A stretch of 34,297 bases of DNA from Nitrosomonadales bacterium (GTDB taxonomy: Bacteria > Pseudomonadota > Gammaproteobacteria > Burkholderiales > Methylophilaceae). The stretch covers positions 1 to 34,297 of the forward strand of contig JABHXS010000130.1 of assembly GCA_018657165.1 (NCBI GenBank), in the 5' to 3' direction. This document shows positions 26,284 to 34,175 of the stretch, piece by piece. The position numbers and the translations under genes are program-made. Position 1 is the first letter of the stretch. Each line of letters opens with the position of its first letter. Below the pieces are notes generated by a model. It did not search any database. It saw nothing but the letters and a program-made list of their open reading frames with translations, and was not told where the DNA came from.

Positions 26284-27552
26284 TCATGTATTAACTGTGT
26301 GCTTTTTTTGTTTGTAAAGGTTGTGATGAGCGATTTTTAAAGGTCTAATTTCAGACCAATACATCCAAATAAGAGACACCCAAGTTATTCCACAAAGCAA
26401 TATAAAAATAGACGATCTAATTCCGGTTAAATCTATTAAAATGCCAAACATAATAGGTAACAAAAATCCGCCCATGCCACCCATAAGTCCTACAATCCCT
26501 GAAACTGCACCTATATTTTGTGAATAATCATCTGATATATATTTAAAAACTGATGCCTTCCCAATCGCAAAAGCAACACCTACTATAAAAATTAAAATAG
26601 TAAAGAAAGTAGCGTTTAAATTAATTTTGAAAGTTATCGGTCCATCTATACCAAAAATAGTTAATTCGGTATGAGGGTATGACATAATAAAAAAACAAAT
26701 CATTGATACCCATAACACCCACCAAGTTACAATATGAGCACCAAATTTATCTGAAAAATACCCCCCTAAGGCTCTCAAAAGTCCGCCAGGCAATGAAAAA
26801 CATGCTGCTAATAAAGCAGCTGTTGTGATATCAAATGAATACTCCGTGATGTAATATTTTGTCATCCATGATGCAAGTGCGACATAACCTCCAAAGACAA
26901 TAGAATAGAACTGGCAAAGCTTCCAAATATTAGGGTCTTTTAAAATTAGCATTTCCTGTTTAAAATTAAATTTTTTTCTTGCCCTATGTTCATCCTTGTC
27001 CCAGGTATAAAACCAAAAGATAATAACTGTAAAGGTCATAATAACGGCGTAGACTTTTGGAACCATAGCCCATCCATATGCAACTAAAATACTTGGTGCA
27101 ATTAGCTTTGTAAGCGCTGCGCCAACATTGCCAGCCCCAAAAATACCCATCGCAGTTCCTTGTCTATGCCTTGGGAACCATTTTGCACAATAAGCGATTC
27201 CGACTGTAAAAGATGCACCAGTAAGCCCAACGAATAAACCTATAGCAAGATATTGCCAATATGTGGTTGCATAACTGATGAACCATATAGGCATTATTGT
27301 TGATAACATTAGGAAGAAAAATACTTTCCTTCCACCATAGTAATCAGTCAGGATACCTATTGGGAATCGAAAAAGTGAGCCTGTTAAAATTGGCATTGCT
27401 ACCAAAAGACCGAACTGCGTTTCATTCAATCCAAGTTCGTCTTTAATTGGTATTCCAATGACTGCAAAAATCATCCAAACCATAAAACAAACTGTAAATG
27501 AAAACGTACTTGAACCTAAAATCCAATTTGGTTTGTTAACTTCACTTACCAT
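26284..27552 (-). CDS. narK: NarK1-type nitrate transporter (MFS)
   Basis: A 422-residue major-facilitator transporter with about 12 helices. It is of the shorter NarK1 class, generally a nitrate/proton symporter used to start nitrate respiration. Signature segments are GLTGASFTVGIAYCAKWFP, then GNVGAALTKL, and in the second half GIVGLMGGMGGFLLP. I place the start at ATG 27552 (MVSEVNKPNW), 5 bases after AGGAG; a longer frame from a TTG at 27573 would swallow this ribosome-binding site and begin at the predicted transcription start. It is first in the operon narK1-narK2-narGHJI-HPP-SnoaL. Confidence 0.92.
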   Translation of the reverse strand: MVSEVNKPNWILGSSTFSFTVCFMVWMIFAVIGIPIKDELGLNETQFGLLVAMPILTGSLFRFPIGILTDYYGGRKVFFFLMLSTIMPIWFISYATTYWQYLAIGLFVGLTGASFTVGIAYCAKWFPRHRQGTAMGIFGAGNVGAALTKLIAPSILVAYGWAMVPKVYAVIMTFTVIIFWFYTWDKDEHRARKKFNFKQEMLILKDPNIWKLCQFYSIVFGGYVALASWMTKYYITEYSFDITTAALLAACFSLPGGLLRALGGYFSDKFGAHIVTWWVLWVSMICFFIMSYPHTELTIFGIDGPITFKINLNATFFTILIFIVGVAFAIGKASVFKYISDDYSQNIGAVSGIVGLMGGMGGFLLPIMFGILIDLTGIRSSIFILLCGITWVSLIWMYWSEIRPLKIAHHNLYKQKKHTVNT

Positions 27553-27607
27553 AAGGCTCCTTTTTTTACTCAACGCTTTATTAAATACTAAACCCTAAAA
27601 AAAAGAA

Positions 27608-27621
27608 TTGATGTAAATCAA
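27608..27621 (-). promoter_or_regulatory. FNR box of the narK1-narK2-narGHJI operon
   Basis: TTGATGTAAATCAA is a full-consensus FNR site. On the minus strand its centre (27614.5) is 41.5 bases from a start near 27573, with TATTTA (27587 to 27582) as the -10, giving a leader of about 20 bases before the narK1 ATG. It lies just past the TonB-receptor stop. No nitrate-responsive NarL site or IHF site was identified by eye. Confidence 0.87.
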
Positions 27622-27632
27622 ATTTGGTTAAA

Positions 27633-29708
27633 TTAGAAGTCATAAGATAAGCTTAATTCAGCAAACCTCGGCCTTCCTGGAAAGAACCTATAGTCTCCAT
27701 ATGCATAATCTGCCCTATCTGCATATGCGGTATTCGCTATATTTTCAATTTGAAAATTTAAAGCAAGACTATCCTGAATGTTTGAAGAAATACGAAGGTT
27801 GAAAAGGTCGTGTCCATCATACTCATGCTCATTACTGGTATCAAGATAGTACTCCCCGACATGATTCCATTCCAATTCAACTCGGTTATTAGTATTTATA
27901 TCCCAGCCTAAAATTGCATTTGCGAGATTTCTAGGTGCACTGTCAATGTCATCGCCAGAGCTTATGTCGCTAGCATTGTTATTAAATCGATATTTATGAA
28001 TTGCGTAACTATATTGTGCTGTTAAATCAATGTTATCTGTTAAGAAGGCACTTGTACTTAACTCAACACCCTTATGATCGGTTTTACCATTGACAACGTT
28101 ATACCCATCGCTATCTCGCATAAAGAAATTATCCTTTCTCATCCAAAAGGCAAGTATTTCAAAACTAATATTTTTACTGGCATGCCTTACACCTAACTCA
28201 GCACTTTTAATTTCCTGAGAATCTATTTCTCCGACTGTCTGATGTCGTTGTAAACGATACAGCTCTGTTGTTTGTGGTGCGCTGTATCCTTTTTTGAAGT
28301 TAGCAAAGATGCTTTGAGTGTCGTTAAGTGCATAAGTCAAACCTACCTTTGGTAGGAGGTCGAAAAATTGATCAGCTCTATCACTAGGTCTATAATATAG
28401 GCACTCCGTACCGGCGCCTGCAAAACAATCCGAGCCATCTGCCATCCCAGTCCCGCTGGCAACTTTATTATCATATTCATACCTCACATATTCAGCCCTC
28501 AAGCCAGTTGTTATTGAAAGCTTTTCAGAGATGACCCATTCAACTCGCGCATATGGGGCGATAACTGTAGCGACAACATCGTAATCATAATGAATGCCTT
28601 GCTGTCTATTTTTACCAAAATATGTGTAACTTGCCTTCTCTTGCGTCTCTTTTAAATAGCCTGATGTATACTCTAAATCACTGCCAAGTATGAGTTGATG
28701 ATCACCAAATGAAGCATAGTAGGATAGCAATAATCCCGCAGAACTATGCCCATTTTCTTCTATAGAGTCTGCAGGCAAATAGTGTTGACGAAACTCCATG
28801 TCATTTGTTCTGAAATGCGGCGTAATGCTTATAAAATCATCATTCTCAAAAATATATTGATATTCACTTAAAAAACGAAAAGCCGTCCAGTCTCTGTATG
28901 CATCAGGATCGTCATTGATTTTCATTTGAGCTCTTTCTTTATAATAATTCTTATCTGAGCTGACCTTGAATCCTGCTGTTTCTTGATTTAAATTATAGAC
29001 AGTAAATACATTCTTTATACTTTCCTCAAATGAAGGAAAAAAATCATGACGGAAAGTCAGTTTTTGCTCCCCGTAATTAGATTGGGTTCTCCAGCCATTG
29101 TCCCTTACTCCATCGATACTTAATCTATAACCATGGTCATCAAAACTATTACTGCTTGAAAAATGTCCTTTATAGACCTGCTCCGTAGTTCCCCCTGCTA
29201 TTAAATTATTCTCAAGTGTTCCTGAGGGTGCCTCAGTAATAACGTTTACTAGGCCATGAACTGCATTAGATCCGTATAATGAACTACCAGGGCCTCTAAT
29301 AACCTCAATGCTTCTAGCACCTCCCATATGTGCCTCAGCTAATCCATTATTATTACAAAATCCAGTAGCTCTAAAAGGTACGCCATCGCCCATGAATAAA
29401 AAGGCACCGCAAGCACCAGGGCCTGTTAACACAGGAGATCTAATTGCAGGAAGTGATTCCTGCCCATTACCTTTTTGAACATTTACCCCAGGAATTCTTT
29501 TAATCAATTGCTGTATGTGCTCGGGTCGATAAATGTCTATTTCCACTTCATCAATAAGCCCAATATTCCCAGACTCATCTAGAACATTTTTTTCAATTTT
29601 TGTGGCCGTAATTGAAATGTCTTCCAATTGCGTTGCAGTCGATTCAGCAAAAATTAAATTTGGAATAATTGAAAGTAAAACTATATTTATAAAATTTATA
29701 TTTTTCAT
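27633..29708 (-). CDS. TonB-dependent outer-membrane receptor, substrate unknown
   Basis: A 691-residue ligand-gated outer-membrane transporter. A signal peptide (1-21, ending LIFA) precedes a TonB-box-like LEDISITATK and a plug domain with IPGVNV, IEVIRGPGSSLYGSNAVHG and VNVIT. A 22-strand barrel follows, ending SLSYDF with the terminal Phe. The plug loop contains Cys100 and Cys118 (GPGACGAF and TGFCNNN), which could form a disulfide; another Cys pair lies in an extracellular loop (DGSDCFAGAGTEC). It does not show motifs I would need to call a copper (OprC/NosA), haem or cobalamin receptor. An FNR-like box with a good -10 precedes it, so microoxic induction is likely. It sits alone, with no ABC transporter adjacent. 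Confidence 0.92.
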   Translation of the reverse strand: MKNINFINIVLLSIIPNLIFAESTATQLEDISITATKIEKNVLDESGNIGLIDEVEIDIYRPEHIQQLIKRIPGVNVQKGNGQESLPAIRSPVLTGPGACGAFLFMGDGVPFRATGFCNNNGLAEAHMGGARSIEVIRGPGSSLYGSNAVHGLVNVITEAPSGTLENNLIAGGTTEQVYKGHFSSSNSFDDHGYRLSIDGVRDNGWRTQSNYGEQKLTFRHDFFPSFEESIKNVFTVYNLNQETAGFKVSSDKNYYKERAQMKINDDPDAYRDWTAFRFLSEYQYIFENDDFISITPHFRTNDMEFRQHYLPADSIEENGHSSAGLLLSYYASFGDHQLILGSDLEYTSGYLKETQEKASYTYFGKNRQQGIHYDYDVVATVIAPYARVEWVISEKLSITTGLRAEYVRYEYDNKVASGTGMADGSDCFAGAGTECLYYRPSDRADQFFDLLPKVGLTYALNDTQSIFANFKKGYSAPQTTELYRLQRHQTVGEIDSQEIKSAELGVRHASKNISFEILAFWMRKDNFFMRDSDGYNVVNGKTDHKGVELSTSAFLTDNIDLTAQYSYAIHKYRFNNNASDISSGDDIDSAPRNLANAILGWDINTNNRVELEWNHVGEYYLDTSNEHEYDGHDLFNLRISSNIQDSLALNFQIENIANTAYADRADYAYGDYRFFPGRPRFAELSLSYDF

Positions 29709-29770
29709 AAACCAACCAAGCCTTCTCTTTTAATAAAAAAAAATCATAGTTAAAATTAAAGGTTAAAAAA

Positions 29771-29784
29771 TTGATTTAGATTAA
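29771..29784 (-). promoter_or_regulatory. FNR-like box upstream of the TonB receptor
   Basis: TTGATTTAGATTAA differs from TTGAT-N4-ATCAA at one base. On the minus strand TATGAT (29748 to 29743) sits about 32 bases from the box centre, giving a start near 29736 and a 28-base leader. The combination of near-perfect box and correctly placed -10 makes this a likely class II site, perhaps weaker than its neighbours. Confidence 0.65.
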
Positions 29785-29854
29785 ATAAATAGGATTTATA
29801 GTAAATAAACTTAAGGGTAATTAATAAAAATCATGAGAAAAAATTAAATATTTT

Positions 29855-31144
29855 TTAGAATTTATAGATAAGTGTTAGCCAAATTTTCTCAATATCCCTT
29901 TTTCTTGCAGTTGAGTATGTATCTCCCTCAGAAAAATTCGCATATTCTAAAGATACTTTTGTATCTTTTTTGATTGGGTAATAAATGCCAATATCAAACT
30001 CATGGCCATAGTTATCTGCTTGGGAACCACTGTCTGTAGTAAAATTTCTATCAGAATCTATTAAATGAAATTCTGACTTTATAGTAGCGCCTAGAATTTT
30101 TGCTTTAGCAATTATCATATTATCTATGATGCCTTGGTTGGGGGTTGTTAAAAAAACATCCGCCCAACCCTGAAACAAGTGATTAGTCCCAAGGTTTGTT
30201 TGGAAAGCTTTACCATTAGCATTACCAGATAGTTTCTCTTGATCAAATCTCAAAGACCATGACTCCTGACCAACTCCAAAACCAACTCGATAATAGTAAT
30301 TATCTATCAATGAAGACCCATCTTTGTAGCTACTTTGATCTGCATATTCAAGTGTATAAAGAAGATTCCATTCTTCAGAAGCAGGCCTAAGTCCATTTAA
30401 TCTTGCGCCAAATGTTTTATCAGATTTTATTTTTTGAGATTCATCATCCCAATCCACAAAGTATCCATAGCCTACCAGTGATCCTGACTTTGAAATTTTA
30501 TATTTAAGATTAGCTAATTCGATTCTTGTATTCTGATTTTTCGTAGTTACTTGCCTAATATTCTCAACGTGGCTTAAAAACAATTCAATACCATCGTAAG
30601 GATATATTTTGGTTGTGATGCCGTCCATTACTTGAATGTTTTGACGAAAACGTACATCTCCCACAAACCTCCAATTATCTAAAAATATAGCTTGCCGACC
30701 CACCTTTGCGTTATGTTTATTCTGATGGGTATAAGAAATAAAAGCTTGATTTATATTGTAGCCCTCTGGATCAACTACCACTGGGTAATTTACTTTTGAT
30801 AGATTTGAAACTCCATTTTTTTTATCATTATAGTCATCGATTAATGGGCTTACACCTATAAACTGGAGGGCAAAACTTATACCATCTATTGGCTTAGTTT
30901 CCCAACCAAGGAGCGTTTGAACTGTAAGTGCGTTAGCATTTTTAGATTTACCATCCTGGTCCACAAACTCGTATCGAGACTTTAGTGATGATAAAGATTT
31001 TCCCTGTAAAATTGCCTCTTTAAAATTAATTGGCTCACTTTCTGCTGCTTCTAAATCCAAAAAAACAATTCCAATAAGAAGAGTTAAAAGTAAATTAAAA
31101 ATAAAATTTACATATTTTTTTTTCTTGATCGCCTCAAATTTCAT
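29855..31144 (-). CDS. Alginate-export-family outer-membrane porin
   Basis: A 429-residue outer-membrane barrel protein. A basic N-terminus and hydrophobic signal (about 8-33) precede many amphipathic beta strands, and the chain ends WLTLIYKF with the insertion Phe. The middle block NQAFISYTHQNKHNAKVGRQAIFLDNWRFVGDVRFRQN (read in parts, about 130-167) is the GRQ/W-RFVG signature of the alginate-export-like family, whose members in denitrifiers often neighbour nitrogen-oxide genes and mostly have no link to alginate. The ATG overlaps the end of the NnrS-family gene by 11 bases, so the two are translated together. Substrate unknown. Confidence 0.8.
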   Translation of the reverse strand: MKFEAIKKKKYVNFIFNLLLTLLIGIVFLDLEAAESEPINFKEAILQGKSLSSLKSRYEFVDQDGKSKNANALTVQTLLGWETKPIDGISFALQFIGVSPLIDDYNDKKNGVSNLSKVNYPVVVDPEGYNINQAFISYTHQNKHNAKVGRQAIFLDNWRFVGDVRFRQNIQVMDGITTKIYPYDGIELFLSHVENIRQVTTKNQNTRIELANLKYKISKSGSLVGYGYFVDWDDESQKIKSDKTFGARLNGLRPASEEWNLLYTLEYADQSSYKDGSSLIDNYYYRVGFGVGQESWSLRFDQEKLSGNANGKAFQTNLGTNHLFQGWADVFLTTPNQGIIDNMIIAKAKILGATIKSEFHLIDSDRNFTTDSGSQADNYGHEFDIGIYYPIKKDTKVSLEYANFSEGDTYSTARKRDIEKIWLTLIYKF

Positions 31145-32351
31145 AACTTAATCCTTTCAAATCTGTAAAATAAATATTTAAAAATTCTTTTAACCAACCG
31201 AAAAAACAAAAAAACCAAAGTAATGCTGATATTAATAATAAGACTTGGCTGTATTGGAAGTTTATAGTGAAACCAACAATCAATCTAAGTACAGCAGCAA
31301 CTTGGATCAGTAAAAATAATTTCCATATAAATGAGTTTGCACTGACCTGCCTACCTGAATGCCCAAGTGATACTCTCGTTATCATAGCAAAAAGCATTGA
31401 TGTAAAAAAACCCATAGTGATACAGTGCAAAGGACCGCTTGATAGTAAATAATATCCATTCTGGTTAAGAACGCTTTGTATGGTAAATAAGGTAAAAGAA
31501 ATTGTGACCCAGAAATAGGCTATATGAAGCATAAATAAAATACGTTTAGAAAAGACTTCCTTATCTATCCACTTCCATGATAACCATAGAGTAATAATTG
31601 CAATATTAATATCTACAAGCCATAAATATGATATTTGGTGATTCAGTTCTAATATTCCATGAAAAAAGATCAGCACTAGGGTTGCAATTAATAATTTATT
31701 AGGTCGATAAATCTCATATTCGCTAATAACAACACTTGTAAAAAAGGGAATCAATCGGTGACATATAGATATGAATAATGGAAAAAGAAACCACCACATC
31801 CCTCCAACTTTTGCTAAATTAATTATTTGTACATTGTTATAAAAAATTCCATATGCACCAATAGAAAGAAAAATAACACCAATAACTAAAAAAAATATTG
31901 TTAACAGCGAATGAAAATTATTATTTTTATGGGCATGCCTAAAAACATTTATTAGAGTCGCAATTGAAAAGAACCACCCCAGTGCAAACAAAACCGTACC
32001 AAAAGGAAACAAATTCTTGTTATAGAATATTCCTATATTTATTAAAAAAAGCCCAATTATCAATAAAAAAACACCAGGCAAGATAGGTTTAAGCTTTATT
32101 GGCTCTGCCCCCATCCAAACAGGATAAGCGGTCATTAAAAAACCAAAAATGAATAATGGGAAAAAGGAAAATACCATTAGATAAATATGTGCCCAATGAC
32201 TTACAACTCCTGATGCTGTTACTATCGGCGAGCCCGTAAATCTTGCAAAAATATCATAACCCCACCAAAGAATTATTAAAATGCCTTGGATTGCACCAAT
32301 CCCAAACATGAGTTGATAGGGTTTTCCATTATTAATAATTTGTTTAATCAT
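31134..32351 (-). CDS. nnrS: NnrS-family haem/copper membrane protein
   Basis: A 405-residue, about 12-helix protein of the NnrS family, known from denitrifiers and linked to relief of nitric-oxide stress. Family landmarks are HWAHIYLMVFSFFPLFIFGF early on, the RLIPFFTSV segment, and the C-terminal HCITMGFFTSMLFAM followed by TRVSLGHSGR, whose His and Arg residues are conserved. It overlaps the downstream porin gene. The ATG at 32351 has no Shine-Dalgarno, and the only half-matching FNR site (32387-32400) would place the transcription start at the ATG itself. A second ATG at codon 15 is possible. Confidence 0.85.
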   Translation of the reverse strand: MIKQIINNGKPYQLMFGIGAIQGILIILWWGYDIFARFTGSPIVTASGVVSHWAHIYLMVFSFFPLFIFGFLMTAYPVWMGAEPIKLKPILPGVFLLIIGLFLINIGIFYNKNLFPFGTVLFALGWFFSIATLINVFRHAHKNNNFHSLLTIFFLVIGVIFLSIGAYGIFYNNVQIINLAKVGGMWWFLFPLFISICHRLIPFFTSVVISEYEIYRPNKLLIATLVLIFFHGILELNHQISYLWLVDINIAIITLWLSWKWIDKEVFSKRILFMLHIAYFWVTISFTLFTIQSVLNQNGYYLLSSGPLHCITMGFFTSMLFAMITRVSLGHSGRQVSANSFIWKLFLLIQVAAVLRLIVGFTINFQYSQVLLLISALLWFFCFFGWLKEFLNIYFTDLKGLSYEI

Positions 32352-32386
32352 AATTATAAAAATTACTAAAAAATAAAAAAATCTTA

Positions 32387-32400
32387 TTGATTTGAGCTAA
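32387..32400 (-). promoter_or_regulatory. Half-conserved FNR-like site before nnrS
   Basis: TTGATTTGAGCTAA has one perfect half (TTGAT, plus strand) and a poor second half. If used at -41.5 on the minus strand, transcription would begin at about 32352, giving a leaderless nnrS message. A TATAAT (32358 to 32353) is too close to the ATG for this spacing. The site is weak and may be chance. Confidence 0.3.
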
Positions 32401-32413
32401 CCAAGATAAATAA

Positions 32414-33628
32414 TTACTCTTTCATCAAAAGCTTAGTAAATGTTTTTTGGATAAACGTAAGTTGTCCTAATTTAATAAAAATCTTTCTTATTTTTTTTGC
32501 AGATGAATCTTCTTTAGTAAAGATAGCTATAATAAGTTTTGTAAATAAATATAGGGGTTTTGTTGCTGCTTTATGCCTCCTATTATATTTCTTTAATAGA
32601 GAAATACTGCCAATATCCTCTTTTGTTTGTGAAGCTTCATCTATAAGCCCAGTCAATGTCTTAATTCCTTTTAAAACAAAATTATATCCATGAGCCGTAA
32701 CAGGATGCATGCCAACAGCTGCATCTCCAATAAGTACGTATCTATCAGCTACAAATTTTTTTGGATATACAGAAACAAGTGGATAGGAATAACATGGGCT
32801 TGTTAATACCATGTCACCAAAAAACCTTTTAAACTTCTGAGTAATATTCTGGTTAAAGGATTCCTCATCTAGGGATAAAAGATTATTAATTTCTTGTTTT
32901 GTCATAGTAACAATGACAGAGGACTCATACTGCCTATCATCAAATTTTTTCCTCATAGGCAATAGTGCCAAGGTATATCCATAGGTAAACCACTCCCATG
33001 CCGTACGATCATGTGTTTTTGAATGTTTCATAGAACAAACTAGCATGTCTCGACCAAAATCAAACATGTCAGAAGGTATGCCAAGTAAAGTACGGATTTT
33101 TGAGAAACGGCTATCAGAGCTTATTACGAGTTTCGCATTAATAGTATTTCCGGACCTCAGCTTTACTTCAGAAAAACTATCAAAATTTTGTACATCTATT
33201 ACTTCATCACTAAAAGAAAATTCTATATCTTTGTTTTTTCTCCTCGAGTCAATTAAAGCTTCATAAGATGCCTTCCGAATAATATAATTTGATACCAAAA
33301 ACCCTATCTCACCGCCTTTATCAATAAGATCACCTATTAATATGGATTCAGTTATGTCGTCATCAAGTACTTTTGCTTTTTTAATATATGAAATAAATTT
33401 TTCTGGTATCTTCTGCCAAATACCTAGTTTTTCCATAAATATTTGTGATTGATGCGTTAAAGCAATTTCCCTTCCATCATAAGATGGACTTACAATTTCT
33501 TGCTTATTTTTTGGGTCAATAATGTTTATTATAAAACCCATTCCACTAAGTGCTTTTGCTATTGCAAGACCTGCAGGGCCTGCTCCCACAATTACAACAC
33601 ATTTTTCTTTTTGGCTTTTTATATTCAT
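32414..33628 (-). CDS. UbiH/UbiM-like FAD-dependent hydroxylase
   Basis: A 404-residue flavoprotein monooxygenase of the UbiH/UbiF/Coq6 group, whose members hydroxylate the ubiquinone ring. An N-terminal Rossmann motif GAGPAG (15-20) is followed by DGREIALTHQSQ (51-62), a UbiH-type signature, and the second FAD motif YVLIGDAAVGMHPVTAHGYN (297-316), where most relatives have GNAAHTLHPIAGQGFN. The TAHGYN variant resembles what I recall of the UbiM subgroup. The usual central DG motif is altered to SSDSRFSKIR. The ATG overlaps the stop of the VOC gene (ATGA). Other ring-hydroxylating roles are possible. Confidence 0.75.
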   Translation of the reverse strand: MNIKSQKEKCVVIVGAGPAGLAIAKALSGMGFIINIIDPKNKQEIVSPSYDGREIALTHQSQIFMEKLGIWQKIPEKFISYIKKAKVLDDDITESILIGDLIDKGGEIGFLVSNYIIRKASYEALIDSRRKNKDIEFSFSDEVIDVQNFDSFSEVKLRSGNTINAKLVISSDSRFSKIRTLLGIPSDMFDFGRDMLVCSMKHSKTHDRTAWEWFTYGYTLALLPMRKKFDDRQYESSVIVTMTKQEINNLLSLDEESFNQNITQKFKRFFGDMVLTSPCYSYPLVSVYPKKFVADRYVLIGDAAVGMHPVTAHGYNFVLKGIKTLTGLIDEASQTKEDIGSISLLKKYNRRHKAATKPLYLFTKLIIAIFTKEDSSAKKIRKIFIKLGQLTFIQKTFTKLLMKE

Positions 33629-34005
33629 GAATCTACAAAATATAATTCAATACCATTGCCAACAGGATCTTTAAAAAAAATTTGTTTTTTTCCAATTTCA
33701 GGTACTACTCGAATATAAAAATCAATTTCATTTTTCTTTAGTACGGATGCATACCTATCAAATTCTCGTGCATGAAATGCAGCGTGATCAAAAGTAGAAT
33801 TTACATGATGTTTCTTCTTATCCCCTTCTTTAGTCTCTGCAAGATGAAGAACATCTTTATCATTTATGTACAACCAAAATCCATCGCTTTTGTATGCCGG
33901 CCTATGACCAACCTTTAATCCTACAATATTTGTATAAAAATCTTTTAATTTATACATCGTTTTTGTATCAGAACGGATATTGTAATGATAAAGACCTTCG
34001 AGCAT
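33625..34005 (-). CDS. VOC-superfamily metalloprotein (glyoxalase/dioxygenase fold)
   Basis: A 126-residue protein with the two beta-alpha-beta-beta-beta halves of the vicinal-oxygen-chelate fold. The probable metal ligands are His7 (GLYHYNI), His74 (FDHAAFHA) and Glu120 (DPVGNGIELYF), the pattern seen in extradiol dioxygenases and glyoxalase-like proteins. The KDFYTNIVGLKVGHRP segment is the classic first-half signature. GGTGG lies 7 bases before the ATG. It is translationally coupled to the UbiH-like gene, so the two may act on one aromatic or quinone-type substrate; the actual reaction is unknown. Confidence 0.82.
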   Translation of the reverse strand: MLEGLYHYNIRSDTKTMYKLKDFYTNIVGLKVGHRPAYKSDGFWLYINDKDVLHLAETKEGDKKKHHVNSTFDHAAFHAREFDRYASVLKKNEIDFYIRVVPEIGKKQIFFKDPVGNGIELYFVDS

Positions 34006-34103
34006 ATTGTTCCACCTTTAAAAAACTCATATTTTGTAATTAAGTATAAGGTTTTTTAAATGAGCATACTTGTCCTATATCAATTTTACTGCTTATTTTG
34101 TAA

Positions 34104-34117
34104 TTGATTTAAATCAA
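34104..34117. promoter_or_regulatory. FNR box between the VOC gene and the glycosyltransferase-like gene
   Basis: A perfect TTGATTTAAATCAA. On the plus strand TATTAT (34139-34144) gives a start near 34152, 41.5 bases from the box centre and 24 before the ATG at 34176. On the minus strand TATAGG (34079 to 34074) is a weaker -10 for the VOC/UbiH-like pair. Activation of the plus-strand gene is the better supported of the two. Confidence 0.82.
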
Positions 34118-34175
34118 AAAAAAACTTAATGAAATGATTATTATATTAAAAATATTTTAAAAGGAAATTATCAAA

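Noticed and set aside
27553..27573. N-terminal extension MSKKRSL of narK1
   Set aside because: The extension is the translated Shine-Dalgarno region (AAAAAAAGGAGCC) and starts at a TTG at the predicted transcript start; ATG 27552 is the better start.
29855..31144. Reading the porin as an alginate exporter
   Set aside because: No alginate synthesis genes are present, and many members of this outer-membrane family are unrelated to alginate; only the fold family is supported.
32353..32358. Perfect TATAAT on the minus strand before nnrS
   Set aside because: It is only 1 base from the ATG, so transcription would start inside the gene. Such hexamers arise easily in AT-rich DNA. I do not treat it as a promoter.
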